The notes below the pieces were generated by a model. It had not been told where the DNA came from and ran no database searches. It saw nothing but the letters and a program-made list of their open reading frames with translations. A DNA stretch of 64,000 nucleotides from Buddleja alternifolia (taxonomy: Eukaryota > Streptophyta > Magnoliopsida > Lamiales > Scrophulariaceae), in assembly GCA_019426215.1 (NCBI GenBank), contig CM033399.1:29707022-29771021 (forward strand), read 5' to 3'. This document shows, piece by piece, positions 1-11,621 of the stretch. Made by a program: the position numbers and the translations under genes. Positions within the stretch are counted from its first letter, which is position 1; each line of letters starts with the position of its first letter.

Positions 1-23
1 AGAGTAATAACGAAATAACTTTT

Positions 24-814
24 ATGGCAGATAGTCAAGCAAGTACTAGTAGTAATATAGGAAAAAGAACTAGAGTAGAATCAGATTATAGTGAAGTTTC
101 AGGTAGAAATGTAGAAATGAGTGTTAGACCAGAATGGAAAAGTCCCGCATATGAATATGGATCAACCCAGTCAAATAAATATAAAGGATCAAGACAACCC
201 ATAGAAAAAACCATGAGTGGAACCATGTTAGTAATTGAAGTAGGAAGTCCACAAATGTGGCCAGAAGAAGTAAATATATAGGAACAATGTGTAGTAAAAC
301 TTTGGGAAATAAATAAAAAAGCTGATATGGATATGTTTAACTTTTTAGAAATATGTTTAGGACCTATAGCATTATCTATTTGGCAAAGTAAGAAGAAAAA
401 GAACCCTAATAAAATTAATGAAATAAAGACATTAGGAAACAATCCTTATAATTTTACTAGTTTTATTAGAACTTTAATAATAGGAATAGATCCAGGAAGA
501 GAAAAAAAAAATTCATACAAGATACTGCACTTAGAAACTTAGAACAACTCACTATAACCGATATGAAATATATTATACCTTTTAGTTAGGATTTTACAAG
601 ATTAATAGAAAAAGCTACTAAAGCATTTGATGAAAAATTATGTAATAGATATTTTACAAAATTACCACAAGATTTAGGAAAACGAATACATGAAGAATGG
701 ATAAACACCAATGGTAATCTTACAGGATTAGGTATAGGACCTAAAGTACAATATACTTTCTTTAAACTTCAGGAATGGTGTAAAGAAGAATTTATTAGAG
801 AACAAATTAGAAAA
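24..814 (+). pseudogene. Endogenous caulimovirid copy 1: coat protein gene, 5' part (broken)
   Basis: This is the N-terminal and core part of a caulimovirid coat protein. The frame opens with an ATG at 24. In-frame stops are seen at 279-281 and about 587, and a frame change occurs around the A-run near 507. The stretch at about 640-810 has the usual coat core pattern, with a Phe-Thr-Lys-Leu-Pro run, Leu-Gly, a Trp, and then Leu-Gln-Glu-Trp-Cys. The gene is cut at 814 by the SIRE-type copia insertion and resumes at 15578 with its zinc knuckle. The viral start region, and any movement-protein gene upstream, lie outside the window. The family call rests on the coat pattern plus the linked CCHC knuckle, protease, RT and viroplasmin downstream. 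The genus is not assigned. Confidence 0.75.
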
Positions 815-2637
815 TGTTAGGAATTTCATGTTAGATGTTTTGATGATGACAATTAGGATTCCATGTTAGACCCCAAGAAATGTAAAGTATAAAGGCTTTC
901 GTAGAACAAATGTATAAGCGCCTGAAAGCTCGTGTTTTTATACTAGGCTTGTATTTTTATCTTTATAGAGTTTAGAATAAGAATGTGATACTAAATCACT
1001 AGAAGAATTCTGTGTGATTCTACCAAGTGATGAAGTTGAAGATCAAGCGTCTGAAGAAACAGTAAAGATAAAGATTAGTCTCAAGCGTCCGTCAAACGCT
1101 AAAAAACTATCCCAGGTTACGAACTCAGCGCTCAAGATTTGTTGTGGACCTTAGACCAAGTACTTAACACTAAGTCAATGATAGAATTCTGAGTGAGTCT
1201 ATCAAAGATAAAATGAAAGGACAAGCGTCTAAAAATCGGGCAAAGATTGTGACCCTTCTCAAGCGTCTGATTAACAAAGAAGGCTACTTTCAAAAAAAAA
1301 AGAGCCTAAACTCCAAAGGCTCAAGCGCCTAGTTCTCCAAGCGTAACCTGAAGATTCAAATCCAAGTTATCAAAGATGCATGAATCAACGGAAATAAGAC
1401 AAGATGCATCAAAAGTCGGATAAGTGCTATTAAAATATAAGCACTACAACTTATGGGCAAGCCATATCTTTGACCGAGACTGCCAGATTTATGAAACCAA
1501 GACCATGCCTAACCAATTAAATATACCCAAAGTTAGGATTGTCAGAACTCATGGAATGTTTAGGGAAACGAGATTCCAACCGTGTCCAACGGACAAAATC
1601 TCAAAACAAACTATAAATAACCTTTTCAGCAAAAGGGACATAGAACATATATAGAAAAACATCTGGACGTAAAAATAAGAAAAAGGGTCCAAAATGTTGC
1701 TGAATTTATTTGAAAGAAAAAGCTTATAAACTCCAGAGTCGAAATCCTTTAAGCTTCTCAAATACATTCCTAGACAGTCACCCATATTTCAAACCTCTTT
1801 TTAAGAAGAACCTACACTACTATTGAGATATCTCCAAGTTGTTTGAACTTTTCAAAAACAAACAAACTCGTGACCAAAACCATCAACACCTTTCATCTGA
1901 GTGAGAAAGCTTGTTGACTTACAAGCAATATTTTTGTGTAAAAGAAGCTTGTGAAAGAAGATCTCTACTGGAGCTGAAATCTGTGTGACCAAGGAGTTCC
2001 GAGATCAAGCGTAACTTGCACCATTTCTGAGTGAAAGAAGCAAGGGGATAGAAGGTCTTTAGTGGAGCTGAAATCTGTGTGACCAAGGAGTTCCGAGATC
2101 ATATCCAATCTCCCTCTATTTTGTAGAAGTCTCTGTGTGACTCTTCGATAATCATCATAGTGGAAAACCTCCCTGATAAAAGGAGAAGAAGGACGTAGCT
2201 GGGATTACATCACCCAGTGAACCTTATAAATATCCTGTGTCATTTACTGCTTTAACTATTTACTGTTTTATTGCTTTACTATTCATATTGCATATTCTTT
2301 GATAAAGTTTTAAAACAACTAAGCGACTACTTTTAATTAACAAATCGAACGCTAAGCTATAAAATACTTCCGCTGTGCTAACCCTGATTTAGTGACTAAA
2401 CTCTGCCCTACTTTGGTAAGCGTTGAAATCACCAAGTCTAAGTTAACTTTTCCCAAGCGCCTGAAACCAGCGCTTAAGTCATTATCTCTCAAGCGCCGCA
2501 CCCAGCGCTCAAAGCTTTCCAAGCGTTCAAATACTTCAAAGTGATACGAATTTTTAGAAGTCAAAAAACGACTTCAGGGTCTATTCAACCCCCCCCCCCT
2601 CTTCTAGACCCTTAACATATACCACTTGGGACCAACA
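815..2637 (+). repeat. 5' LTR of SIRE-type element
   Basis: It begins TGTTAG and ends ACCAACA just before the primer-binding site. Length is 1823 bp against 1846 bp for the 3' LTR. It contains an 11-C run at 2589-2599 and about 15 copies of AGCG, mostly AGCGTC, AGCGCC or AGCGCT. Short ORFs inside it also occur in the 3' LTR and are not considered genes. Confidence 0.95.
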
Positions 2638-2639
2638 AG

Positions 2640-2651
2640 TGGTATCAGAGC
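2640..2651 (+). other. Primer-binding site (initiator tRNA-Met) of SIRE-type element
   Basis: TGGTATCAGAGC, complementary to the 3' end of initiator tRNA-Met, lies two bases after the 5' LTR. It primes minus-strand DNA synthesis. Confidence 0.93.
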
Positions 2652-2761
2652 AGTTGAAGTTGAAACCTAAGCGTTTCCAAGCGTAACTGCTTGTTCAGAT
2701 CCATTTTTTAAAAAAATAAAAATAAAAAATTTAGTCGCTTTAAAATTACTTTAAATTTTTC

Positions 2762-4981
2762 ATGGCATTCTCTAAAGTTCCCAAGTTGACCGAGTCAAAT
2801 TATGATTCATGGAAGATCAAAGCGTTTGCTTATTTGTGTTCATGTGATGATGAAATGTGTGATATCATTTCAGATGGGCCAATCAAAATATACAAAGTTA
2901 TCACCAGAGCGCCTGAAGCCACAGAAGAAACACCTGACGGTTATGTGGAGAAGCCCAAACAAGAATGGTCCACCGATGAGCGTCGACGAGCCAATCTAGA
3001 CAATGTCGGTCGGAATGCATTATACACAGCCATTGGTGACTATGACAACTTATTCAACAAAGTCAAATCATGCAATACAACTAAAGAAATTTGGGATAAG
3101 TTGGCTACTATTTGTGGTGGCTCAGCACAAATCAAGGAAAACAAATTATCAATTGCCAAAGAAAAATTCAACGGCTTCAAGATGTTATCCAATGAGACAC
3201 TAGAACAATTAGACATGAGATTTACAGCTCTTGTCACAGAATTAACATCTTTGGGCATGGAACTACAAAATCGGGAAATGGTCGTCAAAATCTTCAGAAG
3301 TCTCCCGAGTAGATTCCTTATGAAAACAACTGCAATGAGAGAATCAAACAATCTGGACAGTCTAACTCCAGAAGATGCTTTTTCAGAACTCAAGGCATTT
3401 GAGTTTGAGTTGAATACGGCCAGCGATGCAGTGAGCAGTGCAGTAATTGAATCTGGAGCGCTAATGGCATCAATCAAAGGAAAATCCAGTAGTAAAGGAA
3501 AGGCTTCAGACATAAGTGAGGAAGAAGAACTAGCGCTTCTGAACAGATTCAGAAAGTTCTTGAGATATGAGAAGAAAGGAAGCAGTCCTAAACATCCAGG
3601 ACAAAATTCATATCAAGCACCTGTTCAAAATCTACAACAATATCAAACGCCTCACTATCTTGCACCATCCTCTCCAGCGCCAATTCAGCATCAAGCGTCT
3701 TCTCAGCAAGACCTCTCAGCACCAGTGGTTCCAAAACCACGATTTGCAAGATTAACAAATGAACAAAAGATGAAAACAAATCTTTGTTATAATTGCAGGA
3801 AACCAGGGCATTTCCAAGTTAATTGCCCATATCCGAATGTGTCTAAACCTACAAAGCAAGACCAAGCACACAGAAGTCAATTCAGGAATAATCTAAGGCA
3901 ACAAGGATTGCTAGCAGAATCAGAACCATTTTACACACCTGAAGAGGACTTGGAATCATCAGATGAAAGCAGTGATGATGAGCCTTCAAGCGACTCCGCA
4001 TTCATTTGTCTTATGGCAAGAGATGATGAAGAGTCTGACGATTCGCTATCTGAGGTAACCACTGAATTATGTCATCCCCTTTCTTATGATGAATTACTTG
4101 ACAAAGTAAAAGAATATTATAATGATTGTCAAGAAGCCGCAAAAATATTTCAAAATCACCTTTACATCATCTCAGCGCTCAAGGGCGACAAAGTGACGCT
4201 CAAAGCAGAGTTGCAAATTCAGCAACAGTGCATTGAGAAGAACCAATCGCTTGAGAGTGAAATTATTTAATTAAAAGGTGATATTGATATAATAGTTAAG
4301 AGAGAAGCTGAATTGATCGCTAAACTTGCTAAATCAGAGCAGCTTATCTCATCATTATCAAAAGCTTCTAGAACGCTAGATAATGTGACTGAAGTAACCA
4401 GAGCATTTGGTGAAAAGACCGGTTTAGGTTGTGATAAATTTGGTCACAAAACCAAAGCGTCTGTGGTTATATCAACCAACAGAGGAAAAGGTGTAACCTT
4501 TGTTGGAGAAAGCTCAAACAGACAAACGCTGAATGAGACTCAGAATATTGGTATTAGATCAAATGAAAAAGCTAACACTGGCTCAGTCAAAAGAAAGACC
4601 AAAGTAAATGATCTACAAAAGAAAGTATATCTAAGCGCTCGAAGGGCTAAGGAAAAACCTTCTACAAGTAAATCAAACGCTAAGCGTCTAGCACCAAAAG
4701 TGCATCCTAAGCCAATACCAAGGAAATACCAATGTCAATATCCGCAAAGATCTAGATCATATTATCGACACTATGATAACCATGATTATGATTGTGATTA
4801 TTACTATTATCAAGGATATTACCATACACCTAAAGAGCACACACAACACAAACCGAAACCCAAAAAGGCCAATCTTCCCAAAATGAAGACAAGGCAAATG
4901 TGGGTTCCGAAGATTCTAATTCAGACTAACGTCACTAACAAAGAAGGACCCAAAACAAAATGGGTGCCTAAGAAGAATTAG
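2762..4981 (+). pseudogene. SIRE-type gag (one internal stop)
   Basis: The gag polyprotein opens at ATG 2762, about 110 bp after the primer site. The N-terminus (residues 1-40, 'LTESNYDSWKIKAFAYL') is the usual copia gag start, and residues about 85-215 form the UBN2-type capsid region. A CCHC zinc knuckle (CYNCRKPGHFQVNC) at about 3787-3828 binds genomic RNA. An acidic Ser/Asp/Glu-rich stretch and a coiled-coil-like segment follow. A single TAA at 4268-4270 interrupts the frame, which then continues to TAG 4979-4981 with a basic Lys/Pro-rich tail and a Tyr/His-rich patch at 4740-4830. The protease frame begins just after, in a different frame. Confidence 0.88.
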
Positions 4982-4994
4982 AACTGCCCTTTGA

Positions 4995-5966
4995 ATGCAG
5001 GTATCTAGAGCCAACACCGATACCTCAATTTGGTACATAGATAGTGGGTCGTCGAGACATATGACTGGATCAAAGGATCTCTTGATCAACTATCGTGCAA
5101 CCAATGGTCCTCAAGTTATATTCGGTGATAATTCTAAAGGTAAAACTAAAGGTATAGGTATCATGCATAGGGGGAACATCATGATCAATGATGTATACTA
5201 TGTTGAGGTTCTTAAACATAATCTCCTAAGCATAAGTCAATTTTGTGATAAAGGCTTTGAAATTAAATTTTCTAGTGACTTGTGCGAGATAATCGATGTT
5301 AAGACAGGATCTACTAAATTAAAAGGAAGAAGAACAAACAATGTATACTTAGTATATTGGGATTCAACATTAGATAACAACCCTACATGTTTCGTAGCTA
5401 AGAATCAAAATGAATTGGGTTGGTTATGGCATAGAAGAATGAATCACCTCAATTTTAAGGCAATCTCTCAATTAATATCGCTAAATCTTGTAGAGGGATT
5501 ACCCAGGGGTTCCTTTAATAAAGATCGCTTATGTGATGCTTGTCAAATGGGTAAGCAAGTTAAATCATCTTTTAAGAAGAAGCTTCATCTATCGACCTCT
5601 CGAATACTTGAATTACTACATTTAGATTTGTTTGGTCCTATTAAAATCATGAGCGTTAGTGGTAAAAAGTATTCACTAGTAATAGTTGATGATTTCTCAC
5701 GCTATACATGGGTAGAATTTTTAGCATCTAAAGATGAAACTAGTGCCAAGCTCACCTCTCTAATTCGTCAACTACAAAACTCAAAAGATCTAAAAGTGAC
5801 AAGAATTAGAAGTGATAGAGGAATGAATTTACTAACCATATTGTTGAGAAATTTTGTAAAGACTTTGGAATACTTCATGAGTATTCAGCGCCTAGAACAC
5901 CTCAACAAAATGGAGTTGCCGAGCGACGGAACAGAACGCTTAAAGAAGCCGCTAGGACTATGTTAG
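4995..5966 (+). pseudogene. SIRE-type pol, protease and integrase N-terminal part
   Basis: The copia aspartic protease active site appears as 'WYIDSGSSRHMTG' near 5031-5070 (D-S-G). The GAG-pre/integrase zinc finger follows, with H-H-C-C spacing ('LWHRRMNHLNFKAIS' through 'CDACQMGK') at about 5425-5550. The integrase core includes the first acidic residue in 'LHLDLFGPI' and a second at 'RSDRG'. A frame change near 5823 garbles the last part of this ORF. The correct continuation (the glutamate-bearing [12 protein letters not shown] motif) is in the frame that leads into the ORF at 5960. Confidence 0.9.
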
Positions 5967-7147
5967 CCGAGTCTAAGCTGCCTCAAAGGTTTTGGGCCGA
6001 AGCTATCAACACTGCTTGCTACACTCAGAACCGGTGTATGATCAACAAGCAACATGAAAAGACTCCATATGAGTTATGGAAGGGACGTAAGCCGAATGTT
6101 TCATACTTTCATGTATTTGGTTCAAAATGTTTCATTCATAACAATGGATCCCAAAGCCTAAAGACATTTGATCCTAAAGCAGATGAAGGAATCTTTCTAG
6201 GATACGCCAAAAATGGAAAGAGCTTTCGCATCTTAAATAAGATCAAATCGAAGGTTGAAGAATCCATTCATGTTGTGTTTGATGATGCTAACCAAGAACC
6301 GAGTAAGGTTAATATTAATGATGCAGGAATTGAAGATTTATCTCAACAAGCGTCACAAATCAATCTGTGTGATGATAGTGATACTGATGAAGATAATGAA
6401 ATCATTGTACCTAATCCTAAGATTACTCGTAAAGATATCAACGATGATATTGCAAGAAACGCTGATGATCATGAAGGGAATGTTCATCAAGAGCAAACTC
6501 AAACTGTAAACACTGAAGCGCCTACGCAAGGAATTGGTCAAGCGCCTGCACAGCCTAATCAAGCGTTAGATCAATCTCTTAACCCGTTCCAACCAGACAG
6601 AAAATGGCTCAGAGACCATCCACCAGAACTAATTATTGGAGATATTGGAGCACCTGTTAGAACCAGAGCCGCTACAATAAATGAGGCCATGTTTGCAAGC
6701 TTCCTATCTCAAATGGAACCAAAGAAAGTGGATGAAGCGCTTAACGATCCAAGTTGGATTGAAGCCATGCAAGAAGAGCTAAATCAGTTTGAAAGAAATA
6801 AGGTATGGACGCTAGTACCAAGGCCAACTCACCAAGGAGTTATTGGAACTAGATGGGTTTATAGAAACAAAATGGATGAGAATGGCACTGTAATTAGAAA
6901 CAAAGCCAGACTTGTAGCACAAGGATACTGTCAAGAAGAGGGCATCGACTTCGATGAGACATACGCTCCTGTCGCCCGTCTTGAAGCCATTCGGATGTTT
7001 CTAGCGTTTGCAGCATTTAACAAATTTACAGTGTATCAAATGGACGTAAAGAGTGCATTTCTGAATGGTAAACTCCAAGAAGAAGTATATGTGGAGCAAC
7101 CACCAGGATTCATCAACAACCATGGGAAAGTATGGTCTACAAATTAG
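5960..7147 (+). pseudogene. SIRE-type pol, integrase C-terminal part and RT N-terminal part
   Basis: This segment carries the integrase C-terminal region ('[15 protein letters not shown]', then '[18 protein letters not shown]'), an acidic linker with repeated Gln-Ala-Pro runs (from AGCGCC motifs) at about 6480-6570, and the start of the copia reverse transcriptase ('[18 protein letters not shown]', '[20 protein letters not shown]', '[13 protein letters not shown]'), whose first catalytic aspartate lies in MDVKSAF. A one-base frame change near 7125 ends the ORF early. The RT continues in the frame from 7132. Confidence 0.9.
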
Positions 7148-8260
7148 ACAAGGCACTTTATGGTCTTAAACAAGCACCAAGAGCATGGTATGACACTCTT
7201 TCTATCTTCCTTATAGGTAAAGGCTTTTCAAAAGGCAGCGTTGACACAACGTTATTCAAAATTACCCATAATGAAGATATTCTCCTAGTTCAAATTTATG
7301 TTGATGATATTATATTTGGATCTACCAATAAGCGTCTATGTGAGAAATTTTTGAAAATGATGCAAGATCAATTTGAAATGAGCATGATGGGTGAATTAAC
7401 TTTCTTCCTAGGACTACAAGTTAAACAACTCCCTAATGGCATATTTATAAACCAAACTAAATATACTAGAGATATGATCAAGAAATTTGGTATGGAAAAT
7501 GCATCACCTTCCAAAATTCCAATGAGCCAAACGCTTAAGCTAGATAGAGATGATAATGGAAAGAAAATTGATATCACTAACTATAGAGGTATTATTGGAT
7601 CACTTCTTTATCTTACAGCCAGTAGACCTGATATTATGTTCTCGGTATGCATGTGTGCACGATTTCAAGCTGATCCTAGAGAATCACACTTAATTGCTGC
7701 TAAAAGGATCCTTAAGTACCTAAAAGGCACACAAAATGTGGGCTTATGGTATCCTAGGGATTCTCCTTTTGAACTAATTGGTTATTCAGATGCAGATTTT
7801 GCAGGATGCAGATTTTGCAGGATGCAAAATAGATAGAAAAAGTACTAGTGGCACATGTCAATTTCTAGGTGATAGACTGATTTCATGGCATAGTAAGAAG
7901 CAACAGTCCATCGCTACTTCCACCGCCGAAGCTGAGTATGTAGCCGCTGGAAGCTGTTGTGCACAGATCCTTTGGATGAGGCAACAACTTAGAGACTATG
8001 GAGTAGTCTTAAGTCCAACTCCTATCCATTGTGACAATCAAAGCGCCTTAGCGATGACTCAAAATCCAGTTCTTCACTCTAGAACCAAACACATTGACAT
8101 TCGCTATCACTTTCTACGTGACCACGTTCAAAAGAAAGATATCTCCATGCACTTCATTGGTACAGAAAAGCAACTGGCAGATATCTTCACCAAAGCGCTC
8201 AACGAACAACGCTTTCTCACTTTAAGAAGTGAACTAGGTATGATTGATCTAAATGCTTAA
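7132..8260 (+). pseudogene. SIRE-type pol, RT C-terminal part and RNase H
   Basis: The RT catalytic motif 'IYVDDIIFGSTN' (YVDD) is intact at about 7300-7330. The RNase H domain follows: 'SDADFAGC', then 'RKSTSGTCQFLGDRLISW', 'STAEAEYVAAG', 'HCDNQSALAM' and 'HSRTKHIDIRYHFLRD'. The frame shifts inside the first RNase H motif because a 16 bp unit is duplicated in tandem at 7789-7820. RT and RNase H are therefore split into ORFs ending at 7836 and starting about 7778. The stop at 8260 is the normal end of copia pol. Confidence 0.92.
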
Positions 8261-9431
8261 TCATTCGAAACATCATACCTTTGTTAGGCATGAAATTTAG
8301 GGGGAATTCACTTTTATATAATTTATGGGGAACCTACATAGGGGGAACCTTAAAAGAACTAACTATATTTAAGTGAATATGACCAAAAATGTTTCCCCTT
8401 GCATCAGTCACACGCACTTAGCACCATACACTTAAATCATTCGGACGCTTATTACACAAACCTTTCTTAGCGTCTGTGCTTCTTTCAAAACACTAAACGC
8501 TTAAGCTTATTCCCAGTCAAGCGCTTAGTAAAATGTATTTCAAATGAAGCGTACCTTACCCGACGCTAAACAAAAATTAATGGATTAGTCAATCAATGCA
8601 ATTAATGCTGACTTGACATCTCTTATTTTTGTTCAAGAAAACCCAAGGGTACTCATTGTTTCTTTAAAAAGTTGGTTCAGCTTATGTACACGTGTAAATA
8701 CACTCACCATGTATTCTGGGCGAGTACATCTAACGCTGAATATTTTAAAATTATACTCTAAAGTAAACACTGACACCAACAGTATGTTGTCATTTATCGA
8801 AACCAGTGTGAGAAAAATATTCCATCTTCACATATAAATGTTAAACTTTTCATTATTTCACACAAGCGTCAAAAGATTATAAACAATGTGCTTGAACGCT
8901 CAAGCATACAAAGGGATTTGGGAAGAATCTCAAATTTGTCGAGCGTCAATATAAAACATCCTTGCAAATAATAAAGTATGACGAGCGTCAAATTTCTGAT
9001 AGAGCAAAATCATATCTACACGCTCCAAATAATCAAAAATTGGTGGGCACTTACATAGTTCTTCAAAATGATAGCTCTCAAACAGTTTGTGATGGTATAC
9101 GTGTCAACATTTCACACGCGCGTGTACCACACTTAAACTCTGAATCGTCTTATTTCAAATCTCTACTCGGACTTCAAAAAATTATATGTGGGAGTTACCA
9201 AATGTAACCGTGCCTACCTTTTAAAATTCACGTCCACAGTTATCTTGCTCAAAGGCTGAGATCTAGTTGACTTCCACGTGTCAAAATCCTAACAAAGAGA
9301 GAGAACACAAATTCAAAACTATGTTGCTAAAAACTAATTTTGTGCCGAAAAGAACCCATTTCTACTCAAACTCTCTGCAAAAATCTCTCTCTCTCTAAAA
9401 GCAAAGATCTCTCAATTACTCTTTATCAAAA
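8261..9431 (+). other. Spacer between pol and the extra coding region of the SIRE-type element
   Basis: No convincing gene is seen here, only short ORFs of under 85 codons. The stretch has many AGCGTC/AGCGCT motifs and a CT-rich tract just before the next ORF (about 9378-9410, 'ctctctctctctaa'), which may act as the leader of a separate message. This is inference. Confidence 0.5.
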
Positions 9432-11621
9432 ATGGCCCCCAAGAAATCTCCTGCTACTGCTACTGACAAAGTATTCAAGGTAACTGAGGGTCTCGTGGTG
9501 GACTGGAAGTTCTTATACGAACATAACCAAATTGACCTATCAGAGATGATGGACTCTGTTGCCGAGGCTGGGCTCCAGAAGTTCCTAACCAGATATTCAT
9601 ACATCTTTCCCGGTGAAGTCGATCACTTCTGGAGAAATGCTAACCTGTCAGAAGACGAGACTTCCATCTCTTGTCTATTTCCTATCTCCAAGAAAGAATC
9701 CAAGTCATTCACTCTTTCTGCCACCACAATCGCTCATAACTTCACCCTACCGAACGAAGGAGCAACCTTGGACACCATCACTGACGAACAAATTGAAGAA
9801 GTATGGGTCAGAATACGAGCGTATGATGATGTTTCGTACAAACAGTACTTCGAAAAGAAAGATATCGTCAACAGATATCGTGTCTTGGCTGATTTCTGCA
9901 GCAAAAACATTGAATGTAGAGTAGGCACTTTTGACAAGATTAACCCGTTGCAATTTCGCATGATGACCGCCATCCTACTAAACATCAAAATTAACTGGAG
10001 CGCCTATGTGTTCAGCAGATTCAAGGACTGTCTGCGTACTTCAAACAAACCTTACGGTTTAGTTCTAAGTGACCTTCTATTCAGAGCAGAATGTACATCT
10101 TCGGCTGGATTTACTATAGCCAAACACAAATTTTATGGGCCAAGAATCATTCAGAATCTTTTTAATCCACCAAAGATCGGAGGTGCGGCCAGACCTCTCT
10201 CTGAGCGCCAAGTTGTGCGTGAAGCGTCAGACGAGGAGGCTGAGCGTCCAGCTCCAGAGGAAGCTAAGCGTTCCACTCCGAAGAAAGCCGTGAAACGCCC
10301 GGCTGCTACCACAAAGAGGGCTACACGAAAGTCCAAGGCTCAACCTATTCCATCTCCTCCGCAGGATGATGAAGCTACGGATAACGATGAAGAGGACAAG
10401 ATTCCTCTCGTAACCCGAAGAACACTGGAACACGTACTTAAACACATAGACTTCGAAGAACCTACTATTGCACCCACTCAAGCGCCACCGGCTGAAGGGG
10501 TGAACGTGAAGCGTATCTTCAAGAGACGCAGAGGACTACGCAAGCGTCAAATCGATGTTACTCCTCCAGAGCCTGAGACTACTGAGCCAAGCGCTCAAGC
10601 TACTATTGTTGTTGAGACTAGCTCTCAGGGTAAGTTTATTTCTTCCCACAGCAGTTTCTTACCTACTTATGTAGAAGATCCTCCCCTTATAGAGGATATC
10701 TGTTATACAGCTCGTCCTCTAGCCGCTGTTCAAGCGCCCAGTGATGTCCATCTGGATGTCGATATGACAGATGTTGTCGCCATCGCTCATGCAGCCGCCA
10801 CAGAATTTGCAGGCTTAGAGCTTGATGAACCTGATGTTCCAGAGGTTCCACTACTACTTACTCTCCCATCTACAACCGAGGCACGCTCAGACAATCAGAG
10901 CGACGCTGACGAAATTATCATTCACCAAAACTTCTTTCAGTTGGATCCTCTAAAGACAATTGATCACTCAGTTGACTATCTACCCCTAACGCCCGAAGAA
11001 GACTTCTTTCCTACCGGATATAATGAAGACAGTCTTATAAATGCGGAGAATGATATCGTCAAACTTATTAAGTTTGAGCTCACTGTCCGAGATACCTTGC
11101 TCACCTCAGCGCCCCCGCGACAGGTTCAGGAAAGAAAGACCCCACGAGCAGATGTTGATTTGGCCTATTATCGCGAGTACGGGCACAGCAAACCAACTGG
11201 TCTTGCTCTCAGAGATTTCAACATACGAATCTATGACCGTGCTTATGGACTCATCAATCCCACTGAGAAGCTCTTAAACAGAGAAGGCTACTCTCACTCC
11301 TCAACTCTCGTCAACAGCCCTGCCAATATGTTTTCAGCTAATCCGCTCCATTTATGGACGAATAAAGGTGTACATGTCGGAGACCGTCCAGCGTCTGTCC
11401 TTGATATGATTCAGACAGAAGCTGATGCTTATTTTGATAGCGTTTGGAACGCTAATTATGAACCAGACAAGCATCGCTTTGAGGCAATCCGAGATATTCA
11501 CCAGCAAGGATTTCGAGCTATCCTTAATGCAGGGACTGAGTACTGCATGACTGAAGTGAATTGGGCTGAAGCATATGTTGTATGTTGGGAGCAAATACAA
11601 ATTCGAAGAGTTGGTCAGTGA
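9432..11621 (+). CDS. SIRE-type post-pol ORF, N-terminal two thirds (plant transposon-protein-like)
   Basis: This is a 729-codon open frame on the same strand as gag-pol. Residues about 15-250 form a folded-looking region ('LVVDWKFLYEHNQIDLSEMM', 'TRYSYIFPGEVDHFWRN', 'ISCLFPISKKESKSFTLS', then 'YGLVLSDLLFRAECTSS'). It resembles the putative plant transposon-protein domains found in extra ORFs of plant retroelements. After this come a low-complexity basic stretch rich in Lys/Arg/Ala/Pro (residues about 260-300) and long acidic Pro/Glu/Asp regions. No signal peptide or membrane segment was seen, which argues against a true envelope protein. The frame probably shifts near 11550 into the next ORF (11575), since that frame reads on smoothly. 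Confidence 0.7.
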   Translation: MAPKKSPATATDKVFKVTEGLVVDWKFLYEHNQIDLSEMMDSVAEAGLQKFLTRYSYIFPGEVDHFWRNANLSEDETSISCLFPISKKESKSFTLSATTIAHNFTLPNEGATLDTITDEQIEEVWVRIRAYDDVSYKQYFEKKDIVNRYRVLADFCSKNIECRVGTFDKINPLQFRMMTAILLNIKINWSAYVFSRFKDCLRTSNKPYGLVLSDLLFRAECTSSAGFTIAKHKFYGPRIIQNLFNPPKIGGAARPLSERQVVREASDEEAERPAPEEAKRSTPKKAVKRPAATTKRATRKSKAQPIPSPPQDDEATDNDEEDKIPLVTRRTLEHVLKHIDFEEPTIAPTQAPPAEGVNVKRIFKRRRGLRKRQIDVTPPEPETTEPSAQATIVVETSSQGKFISSHSSFLPTYVEDPPLIEDICYTARPLAAVQAPSDVHLDVDMTDVVAIAHAAATEFAGLELDEPDVPEVPLLLTLPSTTEARSDNQSDADEIIIHQNFFQLDPLKTIDHSVDYLPLTPEEDFFPTGYNEDSLINAENDIVKLIKFELTVRDTLLTSAPPRQVQERKTPRADVDLAYYREYGHSKPTGLALRDFNIRIYDRAYGLINPTEKLLNREGYSHSSTLVNSPANMFSANPLHLWTNKGVHVGDRPASVLDMIQTEADAYFDSVWNANYEPDKHRFEAIRDIHQQGFRAILNAGTEYCMTEVNWAEAYVVCWEQIQIRRVGQ

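Noticed and set aside
1424..1785. Short ORFs on both strands repeated at 14358-14719
   Set aside because: They are part of the LTR copies; nothing in them resembles a protein family.
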